A stretch of 29,110 nt of DNA from RUG11198 sp964600615. Lineage in GTDB: Bacteria > Bacillota_I > Bacilli_A > RF39 > UBA660. Position numbers and translations under genes: made by a program. The notes beneath the pieces are model-generated. The model worked only from the letters and a program-made list of their open reading frames with translations, was not told the DNA's origin and did not search any database. How positions within the stretch are numbered: the stretch's first letter is position 1; every line of letters starts with the position of its first letter. The stretch spans positions 1-29,110 of the forward strand of contig CAZRJK010000017.1 of the NCBI GenBank assembly GCA_964600615.1. The letters are read 5' to 3'. Of this stretch, positions 15,212 to 23,360 are shown in pieces.

Positions 15212-15848
15212 TTGTTACATCTCCATTTCCTTCTAATGATATTGTATCACCTAAATATTTAGATTTTGGTTTAATGATACTTTTAAAGAAATCTTTGTTT
15301 CGGGCTAGTATTTCTCTTATTTCTCTGTATTTATCGCCATAATATATTTTCTTTTCTGCTTCTATTCCATACGCTTCTAGTCCTAATTTATTAGCTATAT
15401 GTAAAGCTCTATGTAAGTGATATTTTTGGGTTATAATTACTATTTTCTTGGCATTAAAGATATATTTTGCCCTATAGATACTATCATATGTGGATATTCC
15501 TGCATGATCCATAAAGATATCTTCGCTTGGTACCCCCATATTAATAGCATATTCTTTCATGATAGTCACTTCATCATGATTTTTTCTAGTATGATCTCCA
15601 CTCATTATTATTTTTTTAGATATTCCATTATTATATGCTTCTATTCCTTTTATTAATCTATCTTCTAACATTAGACTGGGCATATTATTTTGTCTTAATC
15701 CTGCTCCTAGGATGATTATACAATCTACATTAGATATATTATTTCTTATTTGTTTATTTGTACTAAAAATTACATAATAATTGATTAATAATATTAAAAC
15801 TATAATAGTTAATAAAGTTATAAATAAATATTTGATTATTTTTTTCAT
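15201..15848 (-). CDS. DUF218/SanA-YdcF-like envelope protein
   Basis: 215 aa from the ATG at 15848, which has the better ribosome site (a GTG three codons earlier is possible). An N-terminal membrane helix (about 6-26) is followed by a Rossmann-like DUF218 domain. The domain shows DCIIILGAGLR, SLMLEDRL.KGIEAY, KIIMSGDH, STYDSIYRAKYIF and VIITQKYHLHRAL. SanA/YdcF proteins affect envelope barrier function and vancomycin sensitivity in enterobacteria. Their chemistry is not settled. It is the first gene of the operon with the deacetylase, the unknown and the flippase, which supports an envelope role. Confidence 0.85.
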   Translation of the reverse strand: MKKIIKYLFITLLTIIVLILLINYYVIFSTNKQIRNNISNVDCIIILGAGLRQNNMPSLMLEDRLIKGIEAYNNGISKKIIMSGDHTRKNHDEVTIMKEYAINMGVPSEDIFMDHAGISTYDSIYRAKYIFNAKKIVIITQKYHLHRALHIANKLGLEAYGIEAEKKIYYGDKYREIREILARNKDFFKSIIKPKSKYLGDTISLEGNGDVTNDY

Positions 15849-15876
15849 AATAATCACTCTTTCATCTATTTATTTT

Positions 15877-15905
15877 ATTATAACATAAAAGAGTAAATCT
15901 TTAAA
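15877..15905 (-). promoter_or_regulatory. Promoter of the envelope operon
   Basis: TTTAAA (15900-15905), 17-bp spacer and TATAAT (15877-15882) preceded by TGT (extended -10) on the minus strand. The -35 is weak (four of six) and lies in the loop of the terminator hairpin of the preceding gene. Confidence 0.5.
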
Positions 15906-15922
15906 TGTGATTTACTCTTTTA
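15886..15922 (-). terminator. Hairpin at the end of the DUF975 gene
   Basis: TAAAAGAGTAAATC (15886-15899) and GATTTACTCTTTTA (15909-15922) form a perfect 14-bp stem with a 9-nt loop covering the stop codon. On the transcribed minus strand the T run is short (part of the stem). The plus strand has the longer T-tract. Termination is likely but not ideal. Confidence 0.65.
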
Positions 15923-16544
15923 TTTTTTTTAATCTTTCATAGTAGATAACTTCTGCGATAGACATATATGGAATTAACCAGATATAAAGAATTCCTAAAG
16001 TAAATATTCCTAAGATAATCCAACCTAAGAATGATAAATTGAATACAAAGAAATCCCATTTATATCCTTTCATCATTTCTCTACTTTTTGTTAGGGCTTC
16101 TTTTCCGTTAATATCGTTATCTAAAATTATGTATACTATAAATGAATAAGCTAGTCCCATTATAATTCCAGGAATAATTAATAATAATGTTGCTAAGTAT
16201 ATAATTATAAATCCTAGAATAGTTGCTACTAATAATGGTTGCCATTTAGTTTTAACTGTTTCAATAATAGTTTTTTCATCAAACTTACCTTTTCTTACAA
16301 AATCAAGTAAATATTTTATGTATCCTGCACTAACGATACTAATCGCTAATGAAACTACTGATGATAATAAATAATATCCAGCTGGTGCTGTTGTTTCATC
16401 TACTGGATTAACACCAAATAATCTTTGACATATAGTACTAATTGCTCCTCCTACTATTCCTATTACTAATATGGGCCATAAAATATTCCAAATATTTCCT
16501 TTTATTTTTTCTCTAGCTTCAGCTTTGATTTCCTTTCTATCCAT
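15912..16544 (-). CDS. DUF975 family integral membrane protein
   Basis: 210 aa. It begins with the family hallmark KEIKAEAREKIKGNIW and has about five membrane helices (about 19-37, 60-80, 105-135, 160-190). Conserved late features are GKEALTKSREMMKGYKWDFF and WLIPYMSIAEVIYYERL. DUF975 proteins are widespread in Firmicutes and their function is unknown. It stands as a single transcription unit between two terminators, with a GAAAGGAGTG ribosome site. Confidence 0.85.
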   Translation of the reverse strand: MDRKEIKAEAREKIKGNIWNILWPILVIGIVGGAISTICQRLFGVNPVDETTAPAGYYLLSSVVSLAISIVSAGYIKYLLDFVRKGKFDEKTIIETVKTKWQPLLVATILGFIIIYLATLLLIIPGIIMGLAYSFIVYIILDNDINGKEALTKSREMMKGYKWDFFVFNLSFLGWIILGIFTLGILYIWLIPYMSIAEVIYYERLKKIKE

Positions 16545-16566
16545 AATTTCACTCCTTTCGTTATCT

Positions 16567-16595
16567 ATTATACAGAATAGTTAACAAAAAAGCAA
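16567..16595 (-). promoter_or_regulatory. Possible DUF975 gene promoter
   Basis: TTGCTT (16590-16595), 17-bp spacer, TATAAT (16567-16572) on the minus strand. The -10 is perfect and the -35 is weak. The -35 overlaps the folA terminator. Confidence 0.42.
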
Positions 16596-16613
16596 TATTA
16601 TGTAATATTACTT
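16585..16613 (-). terminator. folA terminator
   Basis: On the minus strand an 11-bp A/T-rich stem (16603-16613 with 16590-16600, one G-U pair, very short loop) is followed by TTTTTT. The 5' arm includes the folA stop codon. Confidence 0.65.
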
Positions 16614-17090
16614 TCTTATATATTCTGTATGGTTATAAGATATGTTATTTTCTAAATGTCTTGATAATACTTTTCTTTTCCAATTATTTTTATTAAATTC
16701 TGGAAAATAGGTATCAGCTTTGGGAAAAGTATCTTCTATTTCTGTTAATAGCATTCTATCTACATCATCTATAAACATTTTATAAATTGAAGATCCACCT
16801 ATTATCATTACTTCATCTTTATAATTACTTATCAATTCGTATAGTTCTTCTTTACTATGTACTACTATGGTACATGGTATTTTTATATCTTGTTTAGTTA
16901 AAACTATATTTAATCTATTAGGTAATACTTTGGGCAATGATTCAAATGTTTTTCTTCCCATTACTATGGGTTTAGCATTAGTTTGTTCTCTAAAGAATTT
17001 CATATCTTCTTTAAAATGCCATATTAAGTCATTGTTATATCCCAATTCACTATTTTTTCCTATAGCGGCTATGATAGTTAAATTATTCAT
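16608..17090 (-). CDS. folA: Dihydrofolate reductase
   Basis: NADPH-dependent reduction of dihydrofolate to tetrahydrofolate, 160 aa, normal for bacterial DHFR. TIIAAIGKNSELGY forms the first strand and Met20-like loop. W24 and the catalytic acid D29 are in WHFKEDMKFF. The NADPH motif is GRKTFESLP (45-53), and MIIGGSSIY is the second cofactor loop. The proline usually before W24 is isoleucine. thyA, its common partner, is not beside it. It is the last gene of a five-gene operon after the DUF4026 gene (20-nt gap, GAAGGAA ribosome site). Confidence 0.96.
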   Translation of the reverse strand: MNNLTIIAAIGKNSELGYNNDLIWHFKEDMKFFREQTNAKPIVMGRKTFESLPKVLPNRLNIVLTKQDIKIPCTIVVHSKEELYELISNYKDEVMIIGGSSIYKMFIDDVDRMLLTEIEDTFPKADTYFPEFNKNNWKRKVLSRHLENNISYNHTEYIRK

Positions 17091-17110
17091 TATATTCCTT
17101 CTTACTACTA

Positions 17111-18379
17111 TTACTTCATTAATATATAAACATTTTTGGGTGTTATGGTTTTATCTTTTTTAAATATCATCCAATCTGTTACATCATTTACGGTATACCA
17201 ATCGATGTGTCCTTCATGTATGTTTTCAACATTATATGGCTCTTGAGTTAGTTTAGCTTTAAATTTATTATCTTTTACTTCTAATAATTCGAACCATATG
17301 TGTTCAAAATTACCAAATTCTTTAGCTACTTTTAATCCTATTTTAATTAATATTTGGCTATCTTTATTTTTAGATTCTTCTATCACATAATTAAATCTTT
17401 CTCTAGCTAGTTCTTTCATTCTTTTAGTTTCTTTATCACTTATGAAGAAGATAGGATTGTCTCCATATAAATTATTATATTCTGTTACTTTACTTACTTT
17501 TTTATTTTGTTCATCTTTTTCTGTTTTGTAAATAAAGATAACACTAGTATTTCCATTATGACTTTTTTCTCTATCTTTTATATTTCCTACTTTTATTCTT
17601 TTATAGTAATTTAGGGCTTTAGTCCACGAGAGGCAAGTTACTACTATGGGTTGTCTATTTATTAGTACACCTATATAAGAACTTTTTTCTCTTGGATTTA
17701 ATTTTTTTTCTTTGTTATCTATTAAATAACTTGCATAGGTATTTATTAAGTGATAATGATTGTTATAATTTTCTTTATTGGAACCTAATATTTCTAATTC
17801 GGTTATACCAAATCTATTTAATCCATGAGTATGCAACCACACTTCATTTTTATCATATATGGCTTGAATATTGTATAGAGCAGTTGATGATATTTCTGTT
17901 TTTGCTTCAGCATTTAGTTTTACCCATTTTGCTGGTAATAATTTTTCGGCACTTTCATCTACTACTCCTACTAGATTTGGTACCATAGCAAGTGCTAATT
18001 TTAATTGCATTTTAAATTCTTCTGTTGGGTTATCTTTAAATTTTATAAATATTGATAAAGCCATGTCAGAATTCTTTATATTATTTATTTCTTCTTCTGT
18101 AAAATAAAATGCTTTATTTATATAGGTTACGGGAATAGTAAATTTATTAACAAATAGTTCTACATCATATTCTTTTTTTTGATAAGATATTTTTATTAAT
18201 CCTGGTTTATTAATTTCTATTGGTTTGGTATCTAATACTTCTATTTCTTTTATTTTAGATACTCTTTCAAAGATTCCTTTGATAAAATCTTTATCTTCTT
18301 TAGGTGGTATGGCTAATATTACTGATTTTTCTTCCCAATAATTTAATGGCTGTTCTTTAAACTCTTTTTTAAATAACAT
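17111..18379 (-). CDS. DUF4026/DUF2314-like protein
   Basis: 422-aa soluble protein. The C-terminal part (about 330-410) matches the DUF2314 pattern: FEHIWFELLEVKDNKFKAKL.QEP, then HIDWYTVNDVTDWMIF. The preceding 300 residues resemble DUF4026, including ALAMVPNLVGVVDESAEKLLP and HGLNRFGITELEILGS. There is no signal peptide, so it is probably cytosolic. The function of the family is unknown. It sits between the I42-like and folA genes, with an AAGGAG ribosome site and gaps of about 20 nt on each side. Confidence 0.75.
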   Translation of the reverse strand: MLFKKEFKEQPLNYWEEKSVILAIPPKEDKDFIKGIFERVSKIKEIEVLDTKPIEINKPGLIKISYQKKEYDVELFVNKFTIPVTYINKAFYFTEEEINNIKNSDMALSIFIKFKDNPTEEFKMQLKLALAMVPNLVGVVDESAEKLLPAKWVKLNAEAKTEISSTALYNIQAIYDKNEVWLHTHGLNRFGITELEILGSNKENYNNHYHLINTYASYLIDNKEKKLNPREKSSYIGVLINRQPIVVTCLSWTKALNYYKRIKVGNIKDREKSHNGNTSVIFIYKTEKDEQNKKVSKVTEYNNLYGDNPIFFISDKETKRMKELARERFNYVIEESKNKDSQILIKIGLKVAKEFGNFEHIWFELLEVKDNKFKAKLTQEPYNVENIHEGHIDWYTVNDVTDWMIFKKDKTITPKNVYILMK

Positions 18380-18399
18380 GTTGGTACTCCTTATATTAT

Positions 18400-18771
18400 T
18401 TATTTTATTTCTTTAATATCTACTTGTAATCTTTTATTTACTTTTACTTTATATTTTTTAGTTTTATCAATAGTATTATCTACAAAATTACGATAATCAA
18501 AAGTTATAGTTGTTGTTCCTGCTTTCTTTCCTTTAAAAACATAATGCTCTTCTATTTCTCCACCTACTAATCTTTTCTTTTTATCAATTGATTCTTTTTC
18601 AGTATATTCTACTATGTCATCATTATCAATTGAGTATTCCCAAACATAAGATACTCCTTCATTAGTTTTTAGTACTACTTCATTGTTTGTTTTTAGATTT
18701 AGTAATACTATTATTAATACTATTAATAAGACTACTCCCCCTATAATTATTAATTTCTTTTTACTATCCAT
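18400..18771 (-). CDS. Membrane-anchored chagasin/I42-like protease inhibitor
   Basis: 123 aa with one N-terminal membrane anchor (about 6-25) and an all-beta extracellular domain. The pattern TNEGVSYVWEYS, then GGEIEEHYVFKGKKAGTTTITFDYRNF and KKYKVKV, follows the chagasin (MEROPS I42) layout: N.TTGY.W loop, hydrophobic strand, G...I...Y.R. Chagasins inhibit papain-like cysteine peptidases. The first loop is degenerate (no TTGY), so the inhibitor function is uncertain and only the fold is proposed. It is co-transcribed with a thioredoxin-like and a rhodanese-like protein that have the same anchor arrangement. Confidence 0.55.
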   Translation of the reverse strand: MDSKKKLIIIGGVVLLIVLIIVLLNLKTNNEVVLKTNEGVSYVWEYSIDNDDIVEYTEKESIDKKKRLVGGEIEEHYVFKGKKAGTTTITFDYRNFVDNTIDKTKKYKVKVNKRLQVDIKEIK

Positions 18772-18780
18772 AGTTCCTCC

Positions 18781-19248
18781 TTATTTATTTATTAAATAGA
18801 TATAATTACTTATCCATTGTTCAAATTCTTTTATGTCTTGATATTTATTTAAATCTGAATTAGAATTGGCATCTAGATATGCTACAACTTTACCTTTATT
18901 AATTATTATTATGGTAGGAGCATATTTTACTTTTTTATAATAATTAGTTTTCTTATATTCTTTAAATGGTATAGATATTATTGATATATTATATTTATTC
19001 ATGAATTCTTCAAAGATATATTCACATGGTATTGGTAATGTACAATAGTTATTGTAAGTAAATAGTATATAGTTTTCTTTATTTAATTTAGATAATTCTT
19101 TATTATTTACTTCTATGAATTTATTATTATTGTAATATTTATCTGTTAGATAGATTTTATCTTTTGTAGTATTTTTACTTAATAGATATATTGTTGATAT
19201 TACTATTAATAATACTACTCCTAATATGATTATTATTTTTTTCTTCAT
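18781..19248 (-). CDS. Membrane-anchored thioredoxin-like protein with CX5C
   Basis: 155 aa with an N-terminal membrane helix (about 4-23) and an extracytoplasmic thioredoxin-like domain. YILFTYNNYC is the strand leading into the active site, which reads CTLPIPC (C69 and C75, five residues apart instead of CXXC). YAPTIIIINKGKVVAYLD carries the cis-proline (P111), and a C-terminal helix follows. It may be a thiol-disulfide oxidoreductase, but the spacing is unusual. Its ATG overlaps the stop of the rhodanese-like gene (TAATG), so the two are translationally coupled. Confidence 0.65.
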   Translation of the reverse strand: MKKKIIIILGVVLLIVISTIYLLSKNTTKDKIYLTDKYYNNNKFIEVNNKELSKLNKENYILFTYNNYCTLPIPCEYIFEEFMNKYNISIISIPFKEYKKTNYYKKVKYAPTIIIINKGKVVAYLDANSNSDLNKYQDIKEFEQWISNYIYLINK

Positions 19249-19910
19249 TATGATACCTCTGTTAGAGTATTAAAATCTATATCATGATAGATTACTTTCC
19301 AAAAATCATAGGTATCATTATTCTTAATTTGAATATTATGTTTTCCATTATAATACCAGTATCCACCAACGTTATATATTTTATTTTCATCCCATCCTAG
19401 CGATACTAGTAAGTTTTTAGTCATTCCAGCATATCCTCCACCACCACAAATTAAGAAGATATATTTATCTTTAGGAAAATAATATTCTAAATAATCTAGA
19501 GATTCTTTATAATTAGCTTTATAAATACCATTACTTTCAGTAAATAGTGTTTTTCCTTTATAACTATCACCTACGGCTTCTGGTAATCCTTTTACTTCAG
19601 TTAGATAAGGATATGGTACTACTTCAAAGCCTTCTATTATTCCTGATAGGTATGAATCTCCACCTATGGCTTCATAGTTACCTGGATCTTTTAGCATTCG
19701 CATATCTCTATAGACAGAATCGGGTCTATTTAAGTATTTATCGATTGTTTCTTCATTAATATTTTTATCAATACCTAGCGTTCCTCTTTCTCCACCTGTT
19801 ATTTCTGGTTTGGGTAATTTATTTAATTCGTTATTATCGGGAATTAAATATCCTATAATGATTCCTATTATTAGAGTTATTATTAAAACTATTATTGTTT
19901 TTTTATTCAT
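19248..19910 (-). CDS. Membrane-anchored rhodanese-like protein
   Basis: 220 aa. The N-terminal helix (5-23) anchors an extracytoplasmic domain with rhodanese features. These are YRDMRMLKDPGNYEAIGG (the D.R...d...hI.gA region), LICGGGGYAGMTKNLLVSLGW with C155 at the active-site position, and the end motif VYNVGG/W, here VGGYWYYNG. The loop CGGGGYA lacks the Arg of C..G.RS, so sulfurtransferase activity is not assured. Sulfur or cysteine-thiol handling outside the membrane is an inference. First gene of a five-gene operon behind a TTGAAT-17-TAAAAT promoter. Confidence 0.7.
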   Translation of the reverse strand: MNKKTIIVLIITLIIGIIIGYLIPDNNELNKLPKPEITGGERGTLGIDKNINEETIDKYLNRPDSVYRDMRMLKDPGNYEAIGGDSYLSGIIEGFEVVPYPYLTEVKGLPEAVGDSYKGKTLFTESNGIYKANYKESLDYLEYYFPKDKYIFLICGGGGYAGMTKNLLVSLGWDENKIYNVGGYWYYNGKHNIQIKNNDTYDFWKVIYHDIDFNTLTEVS

Positions 19911-19930
19911 ATTATCTACTCCTTATAAAT

Positions 19931-19959
19931 ATTTTACTATTTTTTTGTTATTAATTCAA
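19931..19959 (-). promoter_or_regulatory. Promoter of the rhodanese-folA operon
   Basis: TTGAAT (19954-19959), 17-bp spacer, TAAAAT (19931-19936) on the minus strand, followed by an AAGGAG ribosome site. The hexamers and spacing are identical to those of the fibre operon promoter at 25136-25164. Confidence 0.65.
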
Positions 19960-20017
19960 CATTTATATAATTGTATAGGGACTATTTTTATGATATATTA
20001 TTTTTAGAGGTGTTTAT

Positions 20018-20692
20018 ATGGTTATTAATAGAATAGATTTTCCTATCTATGATATATTAATTGTTTTTTCTATTATAGTGGGGGCTATATATATTTATTT
20101 GAGTGTTGATAAGGATAATATACCTAAGAAGAATATATTATTTTTCTTTATAATGTTTTTTATTATTATTATAATGGGTGGAAAGGTTTATACTTTAATT
20201 GAACATCCTGGTAGTAATTTCTTTAAGATTGGAGTTACTGGATATGGGGGATTAATTGGTACTTTGTTATCTGCTTTTATATATTATTTGATATATAAAG
20301 ATAAAAGATTTATTAAATATGCTGTGTTATCTTTACCTTTGATGTATGGATTTGCTAAGTTAGCTTGTTTCTTTTATGGATGTTGTTATGGTATTCCTTA
20401 TAATGGTTTTTTAGCTGTTACTTATCCACATGTTATGAGTGAGTCTTTATTTCCTGTTCAATTAGTTGAAACTATATCATTTATTATTTTGTTTAATATT
20501 TGTAATTATTTAAATAAACATAAGAATATTATATATATTACTTTACTTCTTACTTTTTTATTAAAGTTTTTATTAGATTTCTTTAGGTATAGTCATATAT
20601 ATGAATTTTTATCTAATAATCAGAAAGTTAGTATTATTTTTTGTTTTGTTACGATTATTATATATTTTGTTAGAAGAAAAAAAGCATCTTAG
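20018..20692 (+). CDS. Lgt-like membrane protein (non-canonical)
   Basis: 224 aa, about seven membrane helices. The layout follows prolipoprotein diacylglyceryl transferase (Lgt). However, the Lgt signatures are altered: the HGG motif is GYGG (75-78), the GR.GNF.NGE.YG signature is GFAKLACFFYGCCYG (111-125), and the late H.PSQLYE is FPVQLVE (145-151). It thus belongs to the GCCYG Lgt-like subgroup and may not transfer diacylglycerol to lipoproteins. It is transcribed divergently from the rhodanese/thioredoxin operon, with an AGAGGTG ribosome site and no clear promoter of its own. A strong shared terminator follows. Confidence 0.75.
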   Translation: MVINRIDFPIYDILIVFSIIVGAIYIYLSVDKDNIPKKNILFFFIMFFIIIIMGGKVYTLIEHPGSNFFKIGVTGYGGLIGTLLSAFIYYLIYKDKRFIKYAVLSLPLMYGFAKLACFFYGCCYGIPYNGFLAVTYPHVMSESLFPVQLVETISFIILFNICNYLNKHKNIIYITLLLTFLLKFLLDFFRYSHIYEFLSNNQKVSIIFCFVTIIIYFVRRKKAS

Positions 20693-20703
20693 ATGCTTTT
20701 TTT
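20677..20703. terminator. Bidirectional terminator, Lgt-like / fibre operon
   Basis: A7-GCATC (20677-20688) and GATGC-T7 (20692-20703) form a 12-bp stem with a 3-nt loop. It has T-tracts in both directions and lies between two converging genes. Confidence 0.9.
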
Positions 20704-20704
20704 A

Positions 20705-22324
20705 TTAACTAGCTATAGCTGTTATTTGTATATCACCAGTTACCCCATATAGAGTAAGTGTTCTTACATTATTTGTTCCTGCATTTCCTAAATTGTATTG
20801 ACCTCTTCCAGTTCCAGAAGTCATTGCAGTTCCTCCCATAGTTACACCAAAACTATTAGTGTTTATTGAATAATACACAGTTTGAGTTCCACCACATGTT
20901 TGTTGTTGTTGATATGATCCTGGTGTAATTGTAACGTTAACATTCTTTCCTCTATTAACTTTTGTTGGACTTATGCTATTGATATTAGAAGAAGATGATG
21001 ATAAGCTTATGTCATAGTGCCATTTATATTGAGTACTAGTTGTTTGAGCACAATAGCTGCTGTTACATGCAGATATTTGTTGGGTTGTTGGCATTATATC
21101 TTGGCTATTTTCTCCATATACTTTAAATGAATAATTTCCATCTGCTAAACCAGTAAATGTTACTTGTGGGGTTAGAGGATTTTCAGGATTTAAATCTTCT
21201 GTATTTCTAACATTGCCTAATTGTGTTCCGTCTTTGTAAATGATAATATAATACTTTTTCACGGCTGTTTCTGGTTCTATTCCTGACCAATTTAGGGTTA
21301 AAGAACCTACTGCATTATCGGTTGTTGTTTCACTTGTTGCATCATTGATAGTAACGGATAGTCCACTTATTTCTGGTGGTGTTGTATCTTTTACTACTTG
21401 TTCATCTACTCTTATTGTTAAATTTCCACAATTACTATTTATTACATCGGCATATGATAAAGTAATATTCGTTGTAAAATATTCTTGAGAGAACACTGCG
21501 TTATCTACTCTTTTTACATAAATAGTGTATGGTACTGTTTCTCCAGCTTGAATAGTATAACTACTTAGGGGTTGTCCCCCACTATCTACTAATTCAAAAT
21601 GGCTTGAGTCAGATATTCCTAATGTAAAGGTTCTTGGGGTTTGATAACTATTTATTACTGTTACGGTTATTGGTGCTAAATTATTATTTTCACTTTCTCT
21701 TAGATCTATTGATGAATTATCAGGTATAGCTCCTAAAACTGATCCATGGGGTTGTTCTTCTAATTCTGTTCCCATATTTCCTTCTACACCATATGTTCCA
21801 TCATCTGGTGGTGTAAAATCTAATTTTAAGGTAAATGTTACTGTTTCTCCAGCAGGAATTGAATCTCCTAAATCTATTCCTTCTAATTCATAAGTTAATG
21901 CACTTGGATCAACATTGTCTCCAGTTGTGGAATTAGTTATTATGGGTTGAAAGGCTGCTAGGTTAAAATCATAATCATAAAATGTGCCATTATCTATAGT
22001 GATACTATATACTGCTTGATAATCTGGTTCTGTTGATCCAGCTGCTTTTTCAAATGTTAGATTAAAATCTATAGCTTCATCAGTAAATTCTGGAATACTA
22101 TCACTTCGTACATTTTTTGAAGAAGTTAGCGTTACGTCTGTTATGGCAATTTTTCCTTGTGGAAGGAATTTCGCTGTACCAGCTATATTTAAGTTTTGTC
22201 CATATAGGGCATAACCTAACGAAATAAATGATAAGACCACTACTAATAATATAGACATAGCTATATTTATACTAATAGTTTTCTTATCATTTATCTTTTC
22301 TTTTAACTTCCTTCTTTTCATCAT
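20705..22324 (-). CDS. Large TasA/CalY-like exported protein with fibronectin III domain
   Basis: 539 aa from the ATG at 22324 (an in-frame TTG at 22330 is less likely). The N-terminal hydrophobic segment ends in GYALYGQNLNIAGTAKF, the same export signature as the small protein at the head of the operon (GFATYASNLNINGTATV). This fits the SipW-type signal peptides of TasA/camelysin proteins. Two beta-sandwich segments follow (about 55-175 and 215-300, each with a GETV.(F/Y)T strand). Next are an Fn3 domain (about 317-413) and a Gln/Ser/Gly-rich C-terminal beta domain. There is no sorting signal or C-terminal helix, so it is probably released and polymerised. It overlaps the DUF5305-like gene. 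Confidence 0.8.
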   Translation of the reverse strand: MMKRRKLKEKINDKKTISINIAMSILLVVVLSFISLGYALYGQNLNIAGTAKFLPQGKIAITDVTLTSSKNVRSDSIPEFTDEAIDFNLTFEKAAGSTEPDYQAVYSITIDNGTFYDYDFNLAAFQPIITNSTTGDNVDPSALTYELEGIDLGDSIPAGETVTFTLKLDFTPPDDGTYGVEGNMGTELEEQPHGSVLGAIPDNSSIDLRESENNNLAPITVTVINSYQTPRTFTLGISDSSHFELVDSGGQPLSSYTIQAGETVPYTIYVKRVDNAVFSQEYFTTNITLSYADVINSNCGNLTIRVDEQVVKDTTPPEISGLSVTINDATSETTTDNAVGSLTLNWSGIEPETAVKKYYIIIYKDGTQLGNVRNTEDLNPENPLTPQVTFTGLADGNYSFKVYGENSQDIMPTTQQISACNSSYCAQTTSTQYKWHYDISLSSSSSNINSISPTKVNRGKNVNVTITPGSYQQQQTCGGTQTVYYSINTNSFGVTMGGTAMTSGTGRGQYNLGNAGTNNVRTLTLYGVTGDIQITAIAS

Positions 22325-23357
22325 TATCAACCCATTTCATAGCATCTTTTTTTAATATATATCTCCATACTATAGAATCATTGATAATAATGAAAGTACT
22401 ATTATTTTCTGCTTGATAGTAATTAATTGGCATTCTTACTTCGTTATAAACATCAAGCATTTCTTCAAAGGTACTTACTTCTATTAATTTAAAGTCATTC
22501 ATATTAGGTAATGTTTTAATATTAGCAATTATACTATCATAACTTGTTAAAATATTATTTAGTTTTATTTCATATAGATTTTTCTTTTTGAATAACAAAT
22601 TAGTTTTAGTTACATCTATGAATCCTAATATTGAAACTATTATTAATATAAATCCAGTAATTTTAAATATTAAATAAGCTGGTCTTCCACTTTTTTCTTT
22701 TATTTGTAAAATATTATTTTCACTTGAAGCATCTTTATTTATTCCTACTTCAATTGCTTGCTCTAAAAGTGGAATTGTTAAATTCATCTCGGAATTTAGT
22801 TCTACCGGTGTTTTTACTTTTTCAAATTTTGATGTATTATTAATCTTCATTATAATTCTTAATTCACCATTTGTATCTATATTGTATTCCTTTTTGAATT
22901 TATTTAATATTTCATTATAAGTACTATATTTTACTTTGACATTATCATCAATAGATATATTTACATTATCTTTTATATCTACTGTTTTTTCTTCAGTCAA
23001 ATCATATTCTTTTTCCCAATAATATCCATTTCCTTCTTTTTTGTTTGCTCTTACTAAAGCTACTAATTTGTATTTATAGATTCCTGTTAGTTTTCTACTA
23101 TATTCTACATCATAATGAAAGTTTACATCTATATAATCAATTAAGCTAGCAATGTAGGTTCTTCCTTCTGGTAAATACTTGGTATCAAAGAATGGATTTT
23201 CCTTTAGATAAACATTGTATTGTATTGAATTATTCTCATTATATTTTAAATCAACTGTTTTTTTGTCATTAAAGCCTGATATTATTAGAATAATTCCTAT
23301 TATGAATAGGAAAGGAAATAAAAATTGAAGTTTTTTATTTAAAATATAATTTTTCAT
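22287..23357 (-). CDS. DUF5305-like two-pass membrane protein
   Basis: 356 aa. Membrane helix 1 (about 11-28), an extracytoplasmic beta-rich domain (30-225; INV/YNVYLKENPFF, YIDVNFHYDVEYSRKLTGIYKYKLVA), helix 2 (227-247), then a cytoplasmic alpha/beta domain with TFEEMLDVYNEVRMPINYY and IINDSIVWRYIL. This is the DUF5305 arrangement, a family known from archaea and bacteria and often found near SipW-type signal peptidases (recalled, not checked). A role as assembly platform or checkpoint for the exported fibre proteins is inferred only from position. It lies 3 nt after the signal peptidase stop and overlaps the large TasA-like gene by 38 nt. Confidence 0.7.
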   Translation of the reverse strand: MKNYILNKKLQFLFPFLFIIGIILIISGFNDKKTVDLKYNENNSIQYNVYLKENPFFDTKYLPEGRTYIASLIDYIDVNFHYDVEYSRKLTGIYKYKLVALVRANKKEGNGYYWEKEYDLTEEKTVDIKDNVNISIDDNVKVKYSTYNEILNKFKKEYNIDTNGELRIIMKINNTSKFEKVKTPVELNSEMNLTIPLLEQAIEVGINKDASSENNILQIKEKSGRPAYLIFKITGFILIIVSILGFIDVTKTNLLFKKKNLYEIKLNNILTSYDSIIANIKTLPNMNDFKLIEVSTFEEMLDVYNEVRMPINYYQAENNSTFIIINDSIVWRYILKKDAMKWVDNDEKKEVKRKDK

Positions 23358-23360
23358 TTT

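Noticed and set aside
19971..19999. TTGTAT-17-TATATT as promoter of the Lgt-like gene
   Set aside because: The -35 matches only three bases and the start would fall on the ribosome site. Evidence too weak to list.
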